This document shows positions 20,021-32,678 of a stretch of DNA of 64,000 nucleotides, one piece after another. The position numbers and the translations under genes were made by a program. The notes under the pieces are model-generated. The model was not told where the DNA came from and did not search any database. It worked only from the letters and a program-made list of their open reading frames with translations. Source of the stretch: Cryptomeria japonica (lineage: Eukaryota; Streptophyta; Pinopsida; Cupressales; Cupressaceae); assembly GCF_030272615.1 (NCBI RefSeq), contig NC_081405.1, forward strand, positions 609,448,677-609,512,676. The letters are read 5' to 3'. How positions within the stretch are numbered: position 1 is the first letter of the stretch; the number at the start of each line of letters is the position of its first letter.

Positions 20021-21118
20021 CAAGGTTATGGATCCATAGAGAAAACCTTGTATATTTGCTAGGTATCCAGATGGTGTCAAAGGTTACAAGCTTCTCCATC
20101 TCACCATACATGTGATTTTCATTCAAATGAGTGTTCATTTTGAGGAGGATACTTCTAATACTTCTTCTACCACTTCTCCATCTTTCATTCTTATGGAGAC
20201 ATTGCGACTTCATGATGATAGTTCCTCTAATGATTTTAATCCTCCTGGTTCTTCTTATGAGTCTTCTTCCTTCACTTCAAATGATGATGATAAGGATTTA
20301 TTTTCCTACTCTCTTAGTCATCATTTAGAGTGTGGTGATTCTACTCTAGATTATCCTCATTCTCCAACTATTGGGCCTCTTTGGGCACTTAAGACATTCG
20401 AGTCAGCCACTAATTGGGTTGATGATCCTTCAGAGGTGAGAAGAACAAGGTTACAATTCGACCATGCTACACATCTCTTCTTTTATACAACTTTGGATCC
20501 ATAGTCCTTTCGATAATATTTAAGTGTCCTCAAGTGGGATGCTATCATGCATGAGGAGTTCAATTCCTTGGAGAGGAACCATACTTGGGATTTACTCCCT
20601 CTTCCTAAGGGAAAAAACTTGTTGAGTCCAAGTGGATCTAGTAAACAATTTTTTTAGAAAATGGGTTGGTTGATAAGTAGAAGTGTCACCTGGTTGCCAA
20701 AGGATTCTCCCAGGTTCCTAGAATTAACCAATCTAAGACATTTGTGCCATTTGCCAAGATGAATTCCATCTCACTTGTTCTTTCTATTTCTACAACCCAT
20801 CGCTAGGAAGTTCACTCGATGAATGTGAAGAGTGATTTTCTTCATGGTGACCTTTAGGAGGAGATATACATGGAGTATCCACAGGGGTTCATCTAGGATC
20901 CTTCCAAGTTTTCCACCTTCATAAGTCTCTCTATGGCGTTAAACAAGCCCCTCGAGTCTGGTCTGCCAAGATGGACTCCTTCCTTCTGTCAGTTCGGTTC
21001 ACTTGGTGCCATTCTAATCTGAACATCTACATTTTTTAGCAAGATGATATTGTCACCTTCCTTGTTCTCTATGTTGATGGCTTGTTGATCACAAGGAGTC
21101 ATTCATCCCACATCAAGG
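20021..21118 (+). pseudogene. H integrase-RT linker and RT N-terminal half
   Basis: ARYPDGVKGYKLLHL near 20060 closes the integrase. A 130-codon open stretch (20112-20504) is Ser/Asp-rich, as copia linkers are. RT begins near 20520: a decayed WDAIMHEEFNSLERN, then HLVAKGFSQVPRI near 20690-20720, LHGDL at 20843 in place of the usual FLNGDL, and YVDG (normally YVDD) at 21070-21085. F cuts the frame 35 bases later. The remaining part is at 29220-30115. Confidence 0.8.
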
Positions 21119-22455
21119 TGTTGAACATAGAGTACCACTGAGGGAGGGGGTGAATCAGTGGTTCCTAGTTCTATTCTTTTTCTGATCTAACTTGAGAATA
21201 TCAATTATGTACTTAATCACATAGATAGTCAAACCGATAATATAAGAAAGAAAGCCAAAGTGACCATGCACACACAACCAGCTCACAACACTAGATTTAT
21301 GAGGAAAACCCAATAAGGGAAAAACCTCAGTGATAAAAGCAACTAAAGTCTACTACTTGAATCCAGCCTCACAGTAAAACACAGTTACAAAGTTTAGGGC
21401 ACCAACCCAAGGAGAACCAACCCTTGCACCAAGCTCCACCTTGGCAATGTCTATTGAAATTCTATTTGAGTATAATCCAGGCTTCTTACTGCAAATGAAT
21501 TCTATAGCTCTTGAATCAATTAACTTTATGTTATGTTTCTCACATTCTCACACACAGTCTCTTAGTACACTTTGTCACACTGGGATGCTACCTGCTCTAC
21601 CATGCCTTACCAATAAGGCTCAACTACTTGACTATGAAACTATCGGTAGAGACCTCTGACCGGTCTACCTGCTTACTCACACTGGAACTTGATCGAAACC
21701 CCTTCTCAAGTTTCCTTCTTCCAACTCCTCTCCACACTCCTTTCTTCACTACAACATCATCAATTTCCTGTTAATTGCTCCATTTTCTTATAAGATGATT
21801 TCTTGCCAAAACAATTCAAAATCCAGGCGGTCAAGCTTTCTTCACCATCCTTGAGGCAAATCAAATCTAGTCAAATCTTGAAAGATTTGATCTCCTTGAA
21901 GTTCATCGATTCATCTCCATCATTTCTGTACTTTTTAAGACACGTTTTATAGACAGGGGAAGCACGATCCTTTATATAGATTTACATATGTCAAATTGCT
22001 ATTAATGCCTCTATTGTTTCCTTCTCTTTGTTTTCTTTCAGTCCAATCTTCTTTCTTCGATCCAAGTGCCAACTACTCCCCTGATATTCCTTTGTCATTC
22101 CTTCTTCCTCAAGCCACAATCAGTCTGATGCAATCCCTTAATTTGTGGTTCCTTCATTAATGGTGAATATCTATTTCATCGACCCTGTGGATGAAACTTC
22201 ACCAACCACACCCTACTTGCCACCTCATCTTCACACTAATCTAGACACAACTTTCCAATGTTCAGTCGGTCTGACAACCACATACTGGTAAAACCCTTTG
22301 CTAGTAGAGTGTAATTCACTTGTTGACTGTTATAGCATCCTATACCGATTGTACATCTTATCATTTTGCCTCTTCATTATTAACCAAGCAACCATCTACT
22401 AAGCTCAAACTCCACTGGTTGACATCAATGACAACTAAGTACCAAAATGCCAACA
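21119..22455 (-). repeat. 3' LTR of element F
   Basis: 1337 bp, partner of 27885-29219, for example sharing AAAGTGACCATGCACACACA and ACAAAGTTTAGGGCACCAAC. Confidence 0.93.
21134..21162 (-). promoter_or_regulatory. C-run hairpin, 3' LTR of F
   Basis: ACCACTGA (21134-21141) and TCAGTGGT (21155-21162) are perfect complements. The loop is G-rich on this strand. The other F LTR has A-T where this one has G-C at the seventh pair, a compensatory change. Confidence 0.75.
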
Positions 22456-22476
22456 ATCTCCCCCTTTGGCATTGAT
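22456..22476 (-). promoter_or_regulatory. Polypurine tract of F
   Basis: In element sense this is ATCAATGCCAAAGGGGGAGA and T, abutting the LTR. G has the identical box. Two more GGGGGAG patches lie at about 22549-22558 and 22572-22581, between RNase H and this tract. Confidence 0.8.
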
Positions 22477-22598
22477 GTCAACTTCTCACAGTCCAGTCCA
22501 TCCTGGCACATTTCTCCCCATTTGAAACAATGATAAAGGGTACTTGCGCACTCCCCCTTTGAACTACATAATGCTCCCCCTAAACCACAAAAACCTTC

Positions 22599-24239
22599 CT
22601 AGGTAAATGATACAACTCCCAAATTGAGTAGGAGGTACTCAAATGTGCTTACCAGTAGTGGTTTGGTGAATATGTCTGTTACTTGTTCACCAATAGGAAC
22701 ATAATCCATTCTTACCTCTTGTCCTTGAACCTTCTCTCTGAGGAAGTGGTATTTGATTGCAATGTTCTTTGTTCTGGAATGCATGACCGGATTCTTGGCT
22801 ATGCTGATTGCACTTGAATTGTCACACCTGATTAGAATGGGATCAGTGATGTCCACTTGGATATCTTTGAGAGTTTGCTTCATCCAAAGCACCTGAGAGG
22901 AACATGTAGCAGCAACAATATATTCAACTTCAGTATTAGATAGGGAGACAAAGTCCTGCTTCTTTCTATGCCATGAGACCAACCAGTCACCCAGAAAGAA
23001 TGCACCACCACTTGTGATCTTTCTATTATCAATACACCCTGCCCAATCAGCATCAGTGTATGCTTCCAAAATAAAATTTCCCTATTTAGGATACCACAAA
23101 CTATAGCTGAGCGTTCCTTGTAGATACCTAAAATTTTTTCTAACATCAATCATGTGTGACTGCTCTGGTGTAGCTTGAAATGTGGCCACCATACATACTG
23201 CCTAAACTATATCCGATCTTGAAGAAGTTAGATATAGTAGATTTCCTATCATGGATTTGTACAAAGTCTGATCCACTACCCATGATTCATCATTCTTACT
23301 TAATTTGTTGCCAGTCACCATGGGAGTACTTACTGGTTTGCAATCTTCTAGTTAGAATTTCTTCAGCATCTTCTTTGCATACTTGACCTTTGAGATAAAG
23401 GCTCCTTCATCTTTCTGTAGTATCTGCAAACCAAGGAAGTAAGTCAATTCACCAAGCATTGACATCTCAAATTCTAACTGCATCTGATCAACAAACTCTT
23501 TGTAGAGAGTATCCTTGTTGCCACCAAAGATGATGTCATCTACATACACAACCATAATAATCATGTAATTCTAATATTTTCTTATGTACAAACTGCTGTC
23601 ATCACTTCCCTTTTTGAATCCCCACTCCTTTAGATATAAATCTAATCTTGAGTACCATGCTCTGGGGGTTTGTTTTAGACCATACAGAGCTTTCTTTAAC
23701 CAGCATGCAAATGTCTCATCATCATGCAGCATAAATCCTTCCAGTTGCTCCATTTATACTTCTTCTTCCAAATTTCTATTTAGAAAAGCATATTTTACAT
23801 CCATTTGGTACACTTTGTAGCCCTTGTAGGCAGAGTAAGCTAGAAACATCCTAATTGCTTCTAATCTAGCCACCGGTGCAAATGTTTCTTCAAAGTCAAT
23901 CCCTTCTACCTGAGAGTATCCTTTGCATACTATTCTAGCTTTGTGCCTCATAATCTTACCTTCTTCATTCATTTTGTTCTGGTAGACCCACTTTGTACCA
24001 ATGATGTTCTTATCTTCCGGCCTAGGGACTAATTCCCAAGTCTTGTTCCTCTTAATCTGGTGCATTTCTTCTTCCATGGCATCCATCCATTCTTGTCTCT
24101 TGCTAGCCTCAATGAAAGTTTTGGGTTCAACTTCAGTCATGAGACATAGGTTGACTCGTTCATCATTTCGGGCAAGTCTTCTTCTATTCTGTGCACCATC
24201 ACTCTTATTTCCCATAATTTTCTCTTCTAGATGATTCAA
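22599..24239 (-). pseudogene. F reverse transcriptase and RNase H
   Basis: One frame runs through four open blocks, 24239-23754, 23753-23571, 23564-23352 and 23069-22599, separated by a few stops. RT motifs: [29 protein letters not shown], the first Asp in [26 protein letters not shown], catalytic YVDDIIFGG at 23515-23545, and MSMLGELTYFLGLQI. RNase H motifs: TDADWAGCIDNRKITSG, EVEYIVAAT (normally EAEY), RCDNSSAISIAKNPV and VTDIFTKPL (normally IADIFTKPL). Compared with a typical copia pol, length and order are complete. Nearly all catalytic residues survive, so this element decayed recently relative to H. It would copy RNA into cDNA inside particles. Confidence 0.93.
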
Positions 24240-24293
24240 CTATACATACCAGTTGGGAGCCTTCTAAGGTGATTCCTCTGGTTCAATGTCAGA

Positions 24294-25628
24294 CTAAACA
24301 TCAATATTTTCATCATTGGAGTCATCATATTGGTTAATGTGTGGTTGACATCCTTTGTGTATACCCTCATCAACTCTTACATGCATGCTTTCAACAATTC
24401 TTCTTAGTCTTTTATTGTAGCATTTGTAGGTCTTGTTGTTTGACGAGGAACCAAGGAAGATCCCTTCATCACTTCTAGAGTCAATGCTTCCCAAACCATC
24501 CATATCTTTCTTAATGAAGTATTTGCTTCCAAAAACTTTGAAGTATTTGACTGATGGCTTCCGGTCATACCATAATTCATAAGGTGTCATCTTGTTGTTT
24601 GTTCTTAACTGAACTCGGTTCAAGGTGTATGCAATAGTATACACCACTTATTTCCAATAAGTATCAAGTAGACTAGCCTCATTCAACATAGTTATGACCA
24701 TCTCCTTGACTATCTTGCTCTTCCTTTCTACCACACCATTTTGTCGTGGTGTTCTAGGAGCAGAGTATTGTCTTCTAATTCCATGTTTTTCATAGAAATC
24801 TTCAAATTCATTTCATGTGAACTCTCCACCCCTATCTGATCTTAGACTTTTTAATTTGTACCCACTTTCCTTTTCCACCATCTTCCAAAAGCTCTTGAAT
24901 CTTTCAAATGCTTGTGATTTATCTTGCAGAAAGGTGACCCATGTCATCCTTGAGTAGTCATCAATGGAAAGCATGAAGTATCTTTCACTGGAAATTTCTC
25001 TTGTTCTAGTTGGACCACACAGATCTATATGCATAATCTCAAGTGGCTTGGAGGTGTTGTGCTCCTTTGTTTTGAAACATACTCTTATTTTCTTGCCTTT
25101 CACACATTCATCACAAAATGTGTTTATTGGCTTGATGATGGGTGGAATATTCCTCACACACCCCTTTTTGCTTACTACAACCAAGTTTTCAAAATTTAAG
25201 TGGCCTAATATTCTGTGCCACAACCAACTTTCATCTACTTGTCCTAACATACATTGGGACTCATATAATTCCTTCAGATTATAAACATTTCCATTAGTTC
25301 TCTTTCTTTTTGCCACCACTTTACTAGTATTCTCTTTCTTTATCTGACAATCGGTTGAGTCAAAGGTGAATTTATAACCTTTGTCGCACATTTGACTCAC
25401 ACTTAACAGATTATGTTTGAGGCCTTCCATATAATATATATTATGTGCCTTCAGTTTTACATCAATGCTTAGTGTTCCTTTTCCCTTTATTTTGATGGAG
25501 GAATTGTCTCCAAACCTTACCAATCCACCATTCCAATCTTCAAGATTAATGAATTTTCTTTTGTCACCAGTCATATGGTTTGAGCAACCACTGTCTATTA
25601 CCCATAGTTTTTTCCTCTCAACATGCAA
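24294..25628 (-). pseudogene. F protease, pre-integrase and integrase
   Basis: LWVIDSGCSNHMTGDKRKF is the protease with an intact DSG. The HHCC zinc site is complete: SWLWHRILGHLNFENL then FCDECVKGK. Integrase core: the first Asp in MHIDLCGPTRT, the second in LRSDRGGEFT. A stop at 24813 follows that motif. The third acidic residue lies in the short broken stretch 24648-24812, where RQNGVVERKSK can be read. The C-terminal part resumes at 24647 with YTLNRVQ, MTPYELWYDRKPS and DEGIFLGSSSNNKTYKCYN. Everything is in the frame of RT. This enzyme would insert cDNA in the nucleus. Confidence 0.92.
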
Positions 25629-25639
25629 GGAATTCTACA

Positions 25640-27826
25640 ATATGAGACTTGATTCTGACTTTTCCTTTTCTTTCTCAACCCAAACCGATTTGATTTCCTT
25701 CTTATTGTCAACTCCTAAATTCTGCTTAGGTTTAGATCTAGTCTTTGATCATGATTTTCCTTCACTTGCTTGATCTTCTTGTTTCTGCATAATTGGCTAT
25801 GTGTCCAAATTATTGACAGTTATAGCATTTTGTATTTCTAATAAAAGAAGCATCTTTAATGCTATTGTAGGATATTGGTTAGTTCTTCCTACAATCAAAG
25901 CTCTTATGTCAATATTTATTGCACTGATAAAAAATGACATTTATATCTCAAAGTGCATTAAATGAATTTCTACTTTCAAAATTCATAGAATGTCAAATGT
26001 TTAACCTATAGTTAGCTATTTTGTGCCCAAATTTATTACACCAGTAATAGTAACCATGAAAATTTGATACATATCGGTCGTGCGGTCTTGGTCCATAATG
26101 GAACTACCTCATTGGGGGTCTTCCATTCATGTTGTTGAATCTGGTGAATCCTTCTCGATCAATCCTGACATTCCTCCTTGAATCTACAAATTTGTGCATG
26201 AAATGTGACCTCTGATTCATTTCTGTATGCCAATTTGGATATTGATTTCTAACAATATTAGCATATGTCTTTTTACCAGTTTCCTTGCCTATAGTGAATG
26301 TCTTCTTTTCTTCTCCTTCAATTGAAGAAGTAAACATTATCTCTCTGTTGGATTTTCCTTTGTGGGTTGATCCTTGACCAACTTCAAAGCCTAAGCCACC
26401 AGTGTCTTTGGATTGCTTTTGTTTGCTCAACATCTTATCCAAAGCTTCAGTGTTGCCTTCATACTTGCTTCTTATTTTTATTTCTTCCTTGCTTTCCTCA
26501 AGATCCTTTCTGGGCTTTATTATTTCTTCTTCCAGCTCTTGATGCTCCTTTTCTTTCTTTGTCAAGTCAAGGGTTGCAGCTTCACCGATCCTCTTAGTTT
26601 CTTCCACTTGCAGCTTTAAGTCAGATATGATTTGACCAGATTCTTCCAAAGACTGCTTCAAGAGATCTTGTTCATCTACGACAATATGCTTAACTCTCTT
26701 GAGTTCTCTTCTTGTTTTACTGAGTTCTTCAAGTGTACTGATAAGTTCACTTTCCAAATCCATGTCAGCCTCAACATCCTCTTCTTCCTCATCTTTAGTA
26801 GTAGGTTTGTCAAATGCCATGAAAAGATTTACTCTTCTGTGGTTCTCATGGTCATCATCTTCTGATGCATACTCATCATCTATTGTGTCATCCTCAATGG
26901 TATATAAACTATTTTGGTTTCGGTAGTCTCTTCTTCCCTACCGATGGTCATTTCTTTCTCTATCTTTGTTGATAGATCTTTTGAACTCTCTTGACTCATC
27001 TCCACCAGTTTCTTTGTGAGGACAACTTGCAGTGAACTATCCTACCTTCCCACAGTTGAAACACTTAAGTGACAACTTTACTTTGTATCGACCTGATCCT
27101 CTTTTGAGCTTCCTGACAAAGTTTGCTACTCCAACATTAGATTCTTCACTGGATTCTTTAAGAGTAAAAAACTTTGGTGGTATTGAAAGTAGCTTCTTTT
27201 CTTGAGGAAGTCTCACCGGTTGTTCTCATCTCATAGACTTTCAAGGAGCCAAATAGTTCATCCATAGTAAAAGTCTTCAGATCCTTGGCTTCTTCTATGG
27301 TTGACACTTTAGTATCATATTTATGAGTGAGAGATCTAAGTATCTTTTTGACAAGAATTTTATCTACAATCCCTTCACCAAGTCCTCTAATAGCATTCAC
27401 ATTTTCATCAAATCTGTGAAGGTATTTTGTGATTTTTTCATCATCTTTCATTTTGATGCTTTCAAGTTGGCTCCTTATAGTTTGTAGTTTCGCATCCTTG
27501 ACCTTTGCATCTCCCTCAAACAATCTCTGCAACTTGTCCCATGTTTCCTTTGCTGAAACACAGTGCAAGACCTTGACAAATTCATTATCGGATAGTCCAC
27601 TCAATATGGCATGTTTAGCCTTTGCATTATTTTAATACTCCTTCTTTGCATCCAGATCAGTGGGAGGAGTATTAGGAACAACATACCCATTCTTGACTGA
27701 CATCCATACATCAAATCCAAGACATGAAATATATGTCTCCATTCTTCTTCTCCAGAAGGCATAGTTAGATCCATCAAAAAAAGTGGCTTTTGAGGAAGCA
27801 TACTCACTTCTTGTCATTATGCTCAA
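25640..27826 (-). pseudogene. F gag with coiled coil and zinc knuckles
   Basis: Starts at the ATG at 27826 (TFFDGSNYAFWRRRMETYI, the copia gag opening), with a stop at 27632. The UBN2 block continues to 27158 (FVKVLHCVSAKETWDKLQ, DEKITKYLHRF, LVKKILRSL). A first knuckle near 27040 has a stop in place of its His. Block 26820-26104 is a long acidic/basic coiled coil (LISTLEELSKTRRELKRVK) ending in GGLGFEVGQGS, a motif shared with the gag of G. Two or three further decayed knuckles lie at 25770-26060. The size and coiled coil set it apart from the short gags of B and J. Confidence 0.87.
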
Positions 27827-27869
27827 AGTCTAGAATCTACCCAAGGTTTAATGATAACCGGGAACTTAG

Positions 27870-27884
27870 GCTCTAGTACCAATT
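27870..27884 (-). promoter_or_regulatory. Primer binding site of F
   Basis: GGCTCTAGTACCAAT, the reversed initiator-Met-tRNA site with GA changed to AG. It abuts the LTR at 27885. Confidence 0.75.
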
Positions 27885-29219
27885 GTTGAACACAGAGTAC
27901 CACTAACAGGGGGGTGAATTAGTGGTTCCTAGTTCTATTCTTTTTCTAATCTAACTTGAGAATATCAATTATGTACTTAATCACATAGACAATCAAATAG
28001 ACAATATAAGAAAGAAAGAGAAAGTGACCATGCACACACAACCAACTCACAACACCAGATTTATGAGGAAAACCCAATATGGGAAAAAAATCAATGAGAA
28101 AAGCTGCTAAATTCTATTGCTTCAATCCAGCCTCACAGTAAAACATGGTTACAAAGTTTAGGGCACCAACCCAAGGAGCACCAACACCTACACCAAGCTC
28201 CAACTTGGAAACGTATATTAAAATTCTATTTGAGTATAATCTAGGCTTCTTAATACAAATGAATTTTGTAGCTCTTGAATCAATTAACTTTCTATTATCT
28301 TTCTCTCCTCCTCACACATAGTCTCTCAGTACACTATGTCACACTAGGATGTTGTGTGCTCTGCCACGCCTTAGCGATAAGGCTCAACTACTTGACTATG
28401 AAACTACCAAAAGAGACCTCTGACCGATCTGCCTTCTTACTCACACTATAACTTGATCAAAACCCCTTTTCAAGTTTTCTTCTTCCAACTCCTCTCCACA
28501 CTCCTTTCTTCGCTTCTGCATCATCAATTTCTTGTTCATTGCTCCATTTTCTTATAAGATGATTTCCTGCAAAAATAATTCAAAATCCAGGCGGTTAGGG
28601 TTTCTTCACCATCCTTGAGGAAAATCAAATCCAGTCAGATCTTGCAAGATCTGATCTCCTTGAAGTCCATTGGTTCATCTCTGTCATTTCCATGCTTTTT
28701 AAGACACATTTTATAGATAGGAGAAACACAATCCTTTATATAGATTTACATCTATGAAATTTCTATTAATGCCTCTGTTGTTTCCTTCTCAATGTATTCT
28801 TTCAGTCCAATCTTCTTGCTTCGATCCAGGCACCAACTACTCCCCTGATCTTCCCCTATCATTCCTTCTTCCTCGAGCCACAATCGGTCTGATGCAATTC
28901 CTTGATTTGTGGTTCCTTCTTTAATGGTGAATATCTGTTTCATCGACCCTATGGATGAAGCTTCACCAACCACACCCTACTTGCCACCTCAGCTTCACAA
29001 TAATCAAGAAATGGATTTCCAATGTTTAGTCGGTCTAACAACCACATACCAATAAAACCCTTTGCAAGTAGAGTGTTCTTCACTTGTTGACTAGTATAGC
29101 ATCTTGTACCGGTTGTACATCTTAATATTTTTCCTCTTCATTATTAACCAAGCAACCATCTACTAAGCTCAAACTCTACTGGTTAACATCAATGATAACT
29201 AAGTGCCAAAACGCCAACA
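27885..29219 (-). repeat. 5' LTR of element F
   Basis: 1335 bp, followed by the second CAAGG target copy at 29220-29224. Confidence 0.93.
27900..27927 (-). promoter_or_regulatory. C-run hairpin, 5' LTR of F
   Basis: ACCACTAA (27900-27907) and TTAGTGGT (27920-27927) are perfect complements, with the loop G-rich. Compared with the 3' LTR, both sides of one pair have changed together. Confidence 0.75.
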
Positions 29220-30115
29220 CAAGGTACTCAAAATTTTTCTTCACGATCATTTTTTTATGTCAGATTTAGGCCTATTCCACTACTTCCTAGGGATTAAGAT
29301 CACTTAGTCACCTTTTGGTATCTTTGTTTCACAACCTCATTACACTGTTGTTTTGTTTTTTCATATTTTGCATGGTTGATTGTAATCCTACACTGACTCC
29401 ATTTCTTTCAGGGGTCAAACTTGAGGCTTCTTGTTCTTCACCCTTGGTGGATGCTAGGTCTTGTATCTCCAATTGGGTGGAAGCCTTATATATTTCACTC
29501 ACACAAGGCTCTATATTTCATATACTATGGGCCTGGTCTTTAGGTTCATGTAGAAGCTAAATGAGTTGCATTGGAAGGCATTTAAGTAGATTCTTCACTA
29601 TGTACAAGGAACTCATGGATATTGGATTCACTATGCAACATGTGTGGATATTGACTTGGTGGGATACATAGATTTAGATTGAATAGGTGATTCTCAGGAT
29701 CACAAGTCTAATTCAAGGTATTGCCTCTCTCTTTGTTTTAGTCTAGGTTCTTGGTCAAGCAAGAAGTAGTCTTCTATCACTCTTTTATCCATTAAGGTTG
29801 ACTATTGGGGAGTAGTTAATTCTACTATTGAGGCACTTTAGCTCTAGAATGTTATCATTGAGTTTGGCATTTTCTTTTGAAAGCCTAAAGACATATTTTG
29901 TGACAACTAGAGTCCCATTTAGATTTCTAGCAATCCGTTCCATCATTAGTGAACCAAGAACATTAAGATTCACATGCACTACATTCAGGAGTTGATTCAT
30001 GAGCGGGTTCTTGATCTTTAGTACCATCAGACATCAAATCAAATTGTAAACATCTTCACCAAACACTTCACTAAGAGAAATTTCATTCCTTTGAGAGATT
30101 TTCTTTGGGTGTCGT
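29220..30115 (+). pseudogene. H RT C-terminal half and RNase H
   Basis: This continues the RT cut by F: FLHDHFFMSDLGLFHYFLGI at 29236-29295, then FGIFVSQPHYT, PTLTPFLSGVKLEASCSS at about 29380-29435, and a decayed QLVGSLIYL region. RNase H follows with GDSQDHKSNSRYCLS near 29690-29730, and KIHMHYIQELIHE and IVNIFTKHF near 29955-30070 (normally IADIFTK). Many stops and shifts. The minus-strand ORFs drawn over this stretch (29785-30257) are shadows. Confidence 0.78.
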
Positions 30116-30292
30116 GAGTGTCCTCTTTTGGAGGACTTCTTAGTTTTTTCTTTCTTTCTCTCTCTATTCTTAAGGGAGCATACTCTCTTTTTTCAAGGGT
30201 GGGATTCTTCTTTTTTAGGGGGAGTGCTATGTAAATGGGTACCTCGTCAAGCTTCATTTGCTGGGACCAATATTTTTGCCCATCTAAGCTAT

Positions 30293-30305
30293 GCTTAAGG
30301 GGGGG
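30293..30305 (+). promoter_or_regulatory. Polypurine tract of H
   Basis: GCTTAAGGGGGGG directly followed by TGTTAGTG, the LTR start. Confidence 0.7.
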
Positions 30306-30640
30306 TGTTAGTGTGGGTTTATTATTTCCTAGTTGGGTTTTATTTTCCCTTTTCTTCTAGTTGTTTCCTATACTTTTATTATTCTTTCTTAGGTTAATAA
30401 AGCATGTTTACTTATTTCAAGTGGGTGTTGAGTGTCACCATTCCATAAGGAGGTACATTTACTATGTTTAGACCATCATGGTGGTCTCTCCTCATTTGCC
30501 AGTATTATCACCTCCACCACTTAATTGAGTCTATATAACATGCTATCTAGCTTGTATTTTCATATTGGATATTGTAGATATAGAGACTTATCTTGATGCT
30601 ATTCCATCGCTGAAAATTCACATCAAGTTTCTCTAGTATT
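30306..30640 (+). repeat. 3' LTR of element H (end uncertain)
   Basis: Starts TGTTAGTGTGGG after the polypurine tract. It contains AATAAAG near 30397 and CTATATAAC near 30532. No partner was found, so the right end (around 30620-30640) is a guess. Confidence 0.45.
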
Positions 30641-31028
30641 GTTAGTCTGACCATTTTGTTTCCAATTTTTTTTGGATACTTTCAATTCAATTTTGGTTTA
30701 AATCTGTTTCTTTAGAATTTATCAATGGAATTATGCTAGGCTCTTCAATAGTATAAATATAGCTACCACCAATAATTCAAAGGCACTTCTTCCAATGAAA
30801 AATAATCTAGATAAAGAGCATGACTAGTGTCACCCATTCAATTACACTTATAATAAGAATGCAACTGACTATTATCAAGAAATCTAAGGGACATAAACTA
30901 GAGTTCTAAGCCTTAGTGAGTTTATAGTGTTGTAGTTTGTATACCCCATATTTAGTCCTATAGATGCAATATGGAATTATTTTAAAAAAAAAAGGTTAGT
31001 TGTTAATCAAAATAATAATAATATACAT
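30641..31028. other. Unassigned sequence between H and I
   Basis: AT-rich, with an (AAT)n-like stretch at 31007-31022. No ORF or motif recognised. Confidence 0.4.
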
Positions 31029-32242
31029 TGTTAGGATAACTGGTGAACAACTGAGAGGGGGGGGGGGGGTGAATTAGTTGTTAACATATTATGTGAATTA
31101 AAGCACTTAAAACCTTATACCGATATAACTAATTAAGCATTAAAGCATAAATTAAAACCAAAGAATCAATACCAAGCAACCATAATGCACACCACCATGA
31201 TTTGTACATAGAAATTCTCAATGTGGAAAAACCATGGTGGGAAACCCCACCCACAGACATATGATACTTTTCTAGTAAGTATGTGATTACAATAGGGTCC
31301 TCCACATGCAGGAAGGTACACTTCTTATAGCACACTGCTCATTACAATAGAGTCTCCCTAACAACAAAAATTTCAACCACCTCAATATGTTTGGACTACA
31401 ATCCAAAAAGAAGAATTGCCGGTGATAGCATCAAACATGCCAGATTACAGTTCTGGTTAAGCTCAATACTAGAGGTCTAAAACCTCTTACATAAACCCAA
31501 CTTGTTTACCTATGATCAAAAAAATCCTCTACACAAATGATAATAACATTATTACCTCCTTGCCTATCATCTATATATCCATATCTGATCTACAATGAGA
31601 TCTTACATACATTTATACCAACCTGAGACATAACCAATTAGGTCATCCACAAAAATGATAATAGAATAGATCCACTACATAATCCTAAAATAAAATCATA
31701 ACACATGTCGGCCTAAGGCCAAACAAATATCATCCAATCAATAAAACATCCTAGAAGCACATCGAAGGATCCACCAACATGTTTCATGCAAACCAGTCCA
31801 TAACCTAGATAGCACCAGACCTAAATTATATCCACACATGTTAAAGCAATGACACCAATTAGTTGAGGCATGAACACAATCACCATCAATATCCAAAATC
31901 CCTTCTAGAATTTGCACCAACACCACTTATGCATTACATCAAAGATCTTCAATAAAGCTCTGTCAGTGAAACCCTTACCAGACCAATAAAGCAAGCTTAC
32001 TAGAACATAAGATAGCATCTGATCATCAAGTCAATACCAACTAACTAAAAAATACTTCAAAAGCATATGAACCATGCATACAAACATATTCCATCAACCA
32101 GATCATGTCGATGACAATAAACAGAAAGTCTTCCCAATTGAATCCTCCTATCGGAAACCGATAAACAACCAAAAAAAAAAGTGTTGACATCAAAAACAAA
32201 ACGTTAATGCAACACATAATCAATTCCATCATATGCCCAAGA
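31029..32242 (-). repeat. 3' LTR of element I
   Basis: About 1214 bp, TGTTAGGATAAC...GCCCAAGA (terminal ACA decayed to AGA). It carries the uninterrupted target site of G near 31593-31615 (CAATGAGATCTTACATACAT). Confidence 0.88.
31046..31082 (-). promoter_or_regulatory. C-run hairpin, 3' LTR of I
   Basis: AACAACTGA (31046-31054) against TTAGTTGTT (31074-31082): eight of nine pair, around a G(13) run. Confidence 0.65.
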
Positions 32243-32263
32243 ATCTCCCCCTTTGGCATTGAT
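32243..32263 (-). promoter_or_regulatory. Polypurine tract of I
   Basis: ATCTCCCCCTTTGGCATTGA on the plus strand, the same extended box as F and G. Three more GGGGGAG patches in element sense lie near 32411, 32464 and 32529, in the 430 bases between RNase H and the LTR, where no gene is seen. Confidence 0.8.
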
Positions 32264-32678
32264 GGCAACACTAGATGTGAAAAACATCCAAGTGCCAAGA
32301 AAATGCCAAACAAGTGTCCCCCAAAGGAAGACCACCAACAATCTCCCATGAAATCATATAGCAATGAAGCTCTAAACCAAAACTGAATCAAAAAACCAAA
32401 TACCACCAAACTCCCCCTAAGGAGTGCAATGAATAAATAACAATGATTTTGTCACATATATTCCTCCCCCTATGATAGCAATGCTAAAGAATCAAACATA
32501 ATAAATAACTCTAAATATCAAGGTTGACTACTCCCCCTGAGTAGTAGCACTCATTCATCAATCCAGAGCAAAAGGTAGATTTGATAACGTATATTAGACT
32601 GATGCACAATTGCATCAATTAAGTCTCTACTGGAGGGGTAGAAACCCCCAATCTATCTCTCAAATACTCAAATGATTC

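Larger units (their letters stand above)
21119..29219 (-). mobile_element. Element F: near-complete copia element inserted in H
   Basis: 8101 bp. LTRs 21119-22455 and 27885-29219 (1337 and 1335 bp) start TGTTGAACA and end CGCCAACA or TGCCAACA. Both flanks are CAAGG, a perfect 5-bp target duplication, and excising F restores the H reading frame. Right to left: primer site, gag with coiled coil and knuckles, protease, integrase, RT, RNase H, polypurine tract. Pol stays in one frame from 25628 to 22599 with only isolated stops. The coiled-coil gag with the GLGFE motif and the repeated polypurine patches suggest a Sirevirus-like copia lineage. Confidence 0.93.
17938..30640 (+). mobile_element. 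Element H: decayed copia element split by F
   Basis: Plus orientation. Gag begins at 17938, followed by a zinc knuckle, protease, integrase, linker and RT up to 21118. F occupies 21119-29219, then RT, RNase H, a polypurine tract and an LTR start follow. Removing F and one CAAGG copy restores the RT reading across SHIKVLKIF, so the two parts were one element. No 5' LTR was found, so H is 5'-truncated or its LTR has decayed. It is the most decayed pol in the window, with frameshifts every 100-200 bases. Confidence 0.8.

Noticed and set aside
20131..20328. Leucine-rich plus-strand ORF resembling a membrane protein
   Set aside because: Shadow frame of the Ser/Asp-rich linker of H (20112-20504).
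26367..26926. Hydrophobic plus-strand ORFs
   Set aside because: Antisense shadows of the F gag coiled coil.
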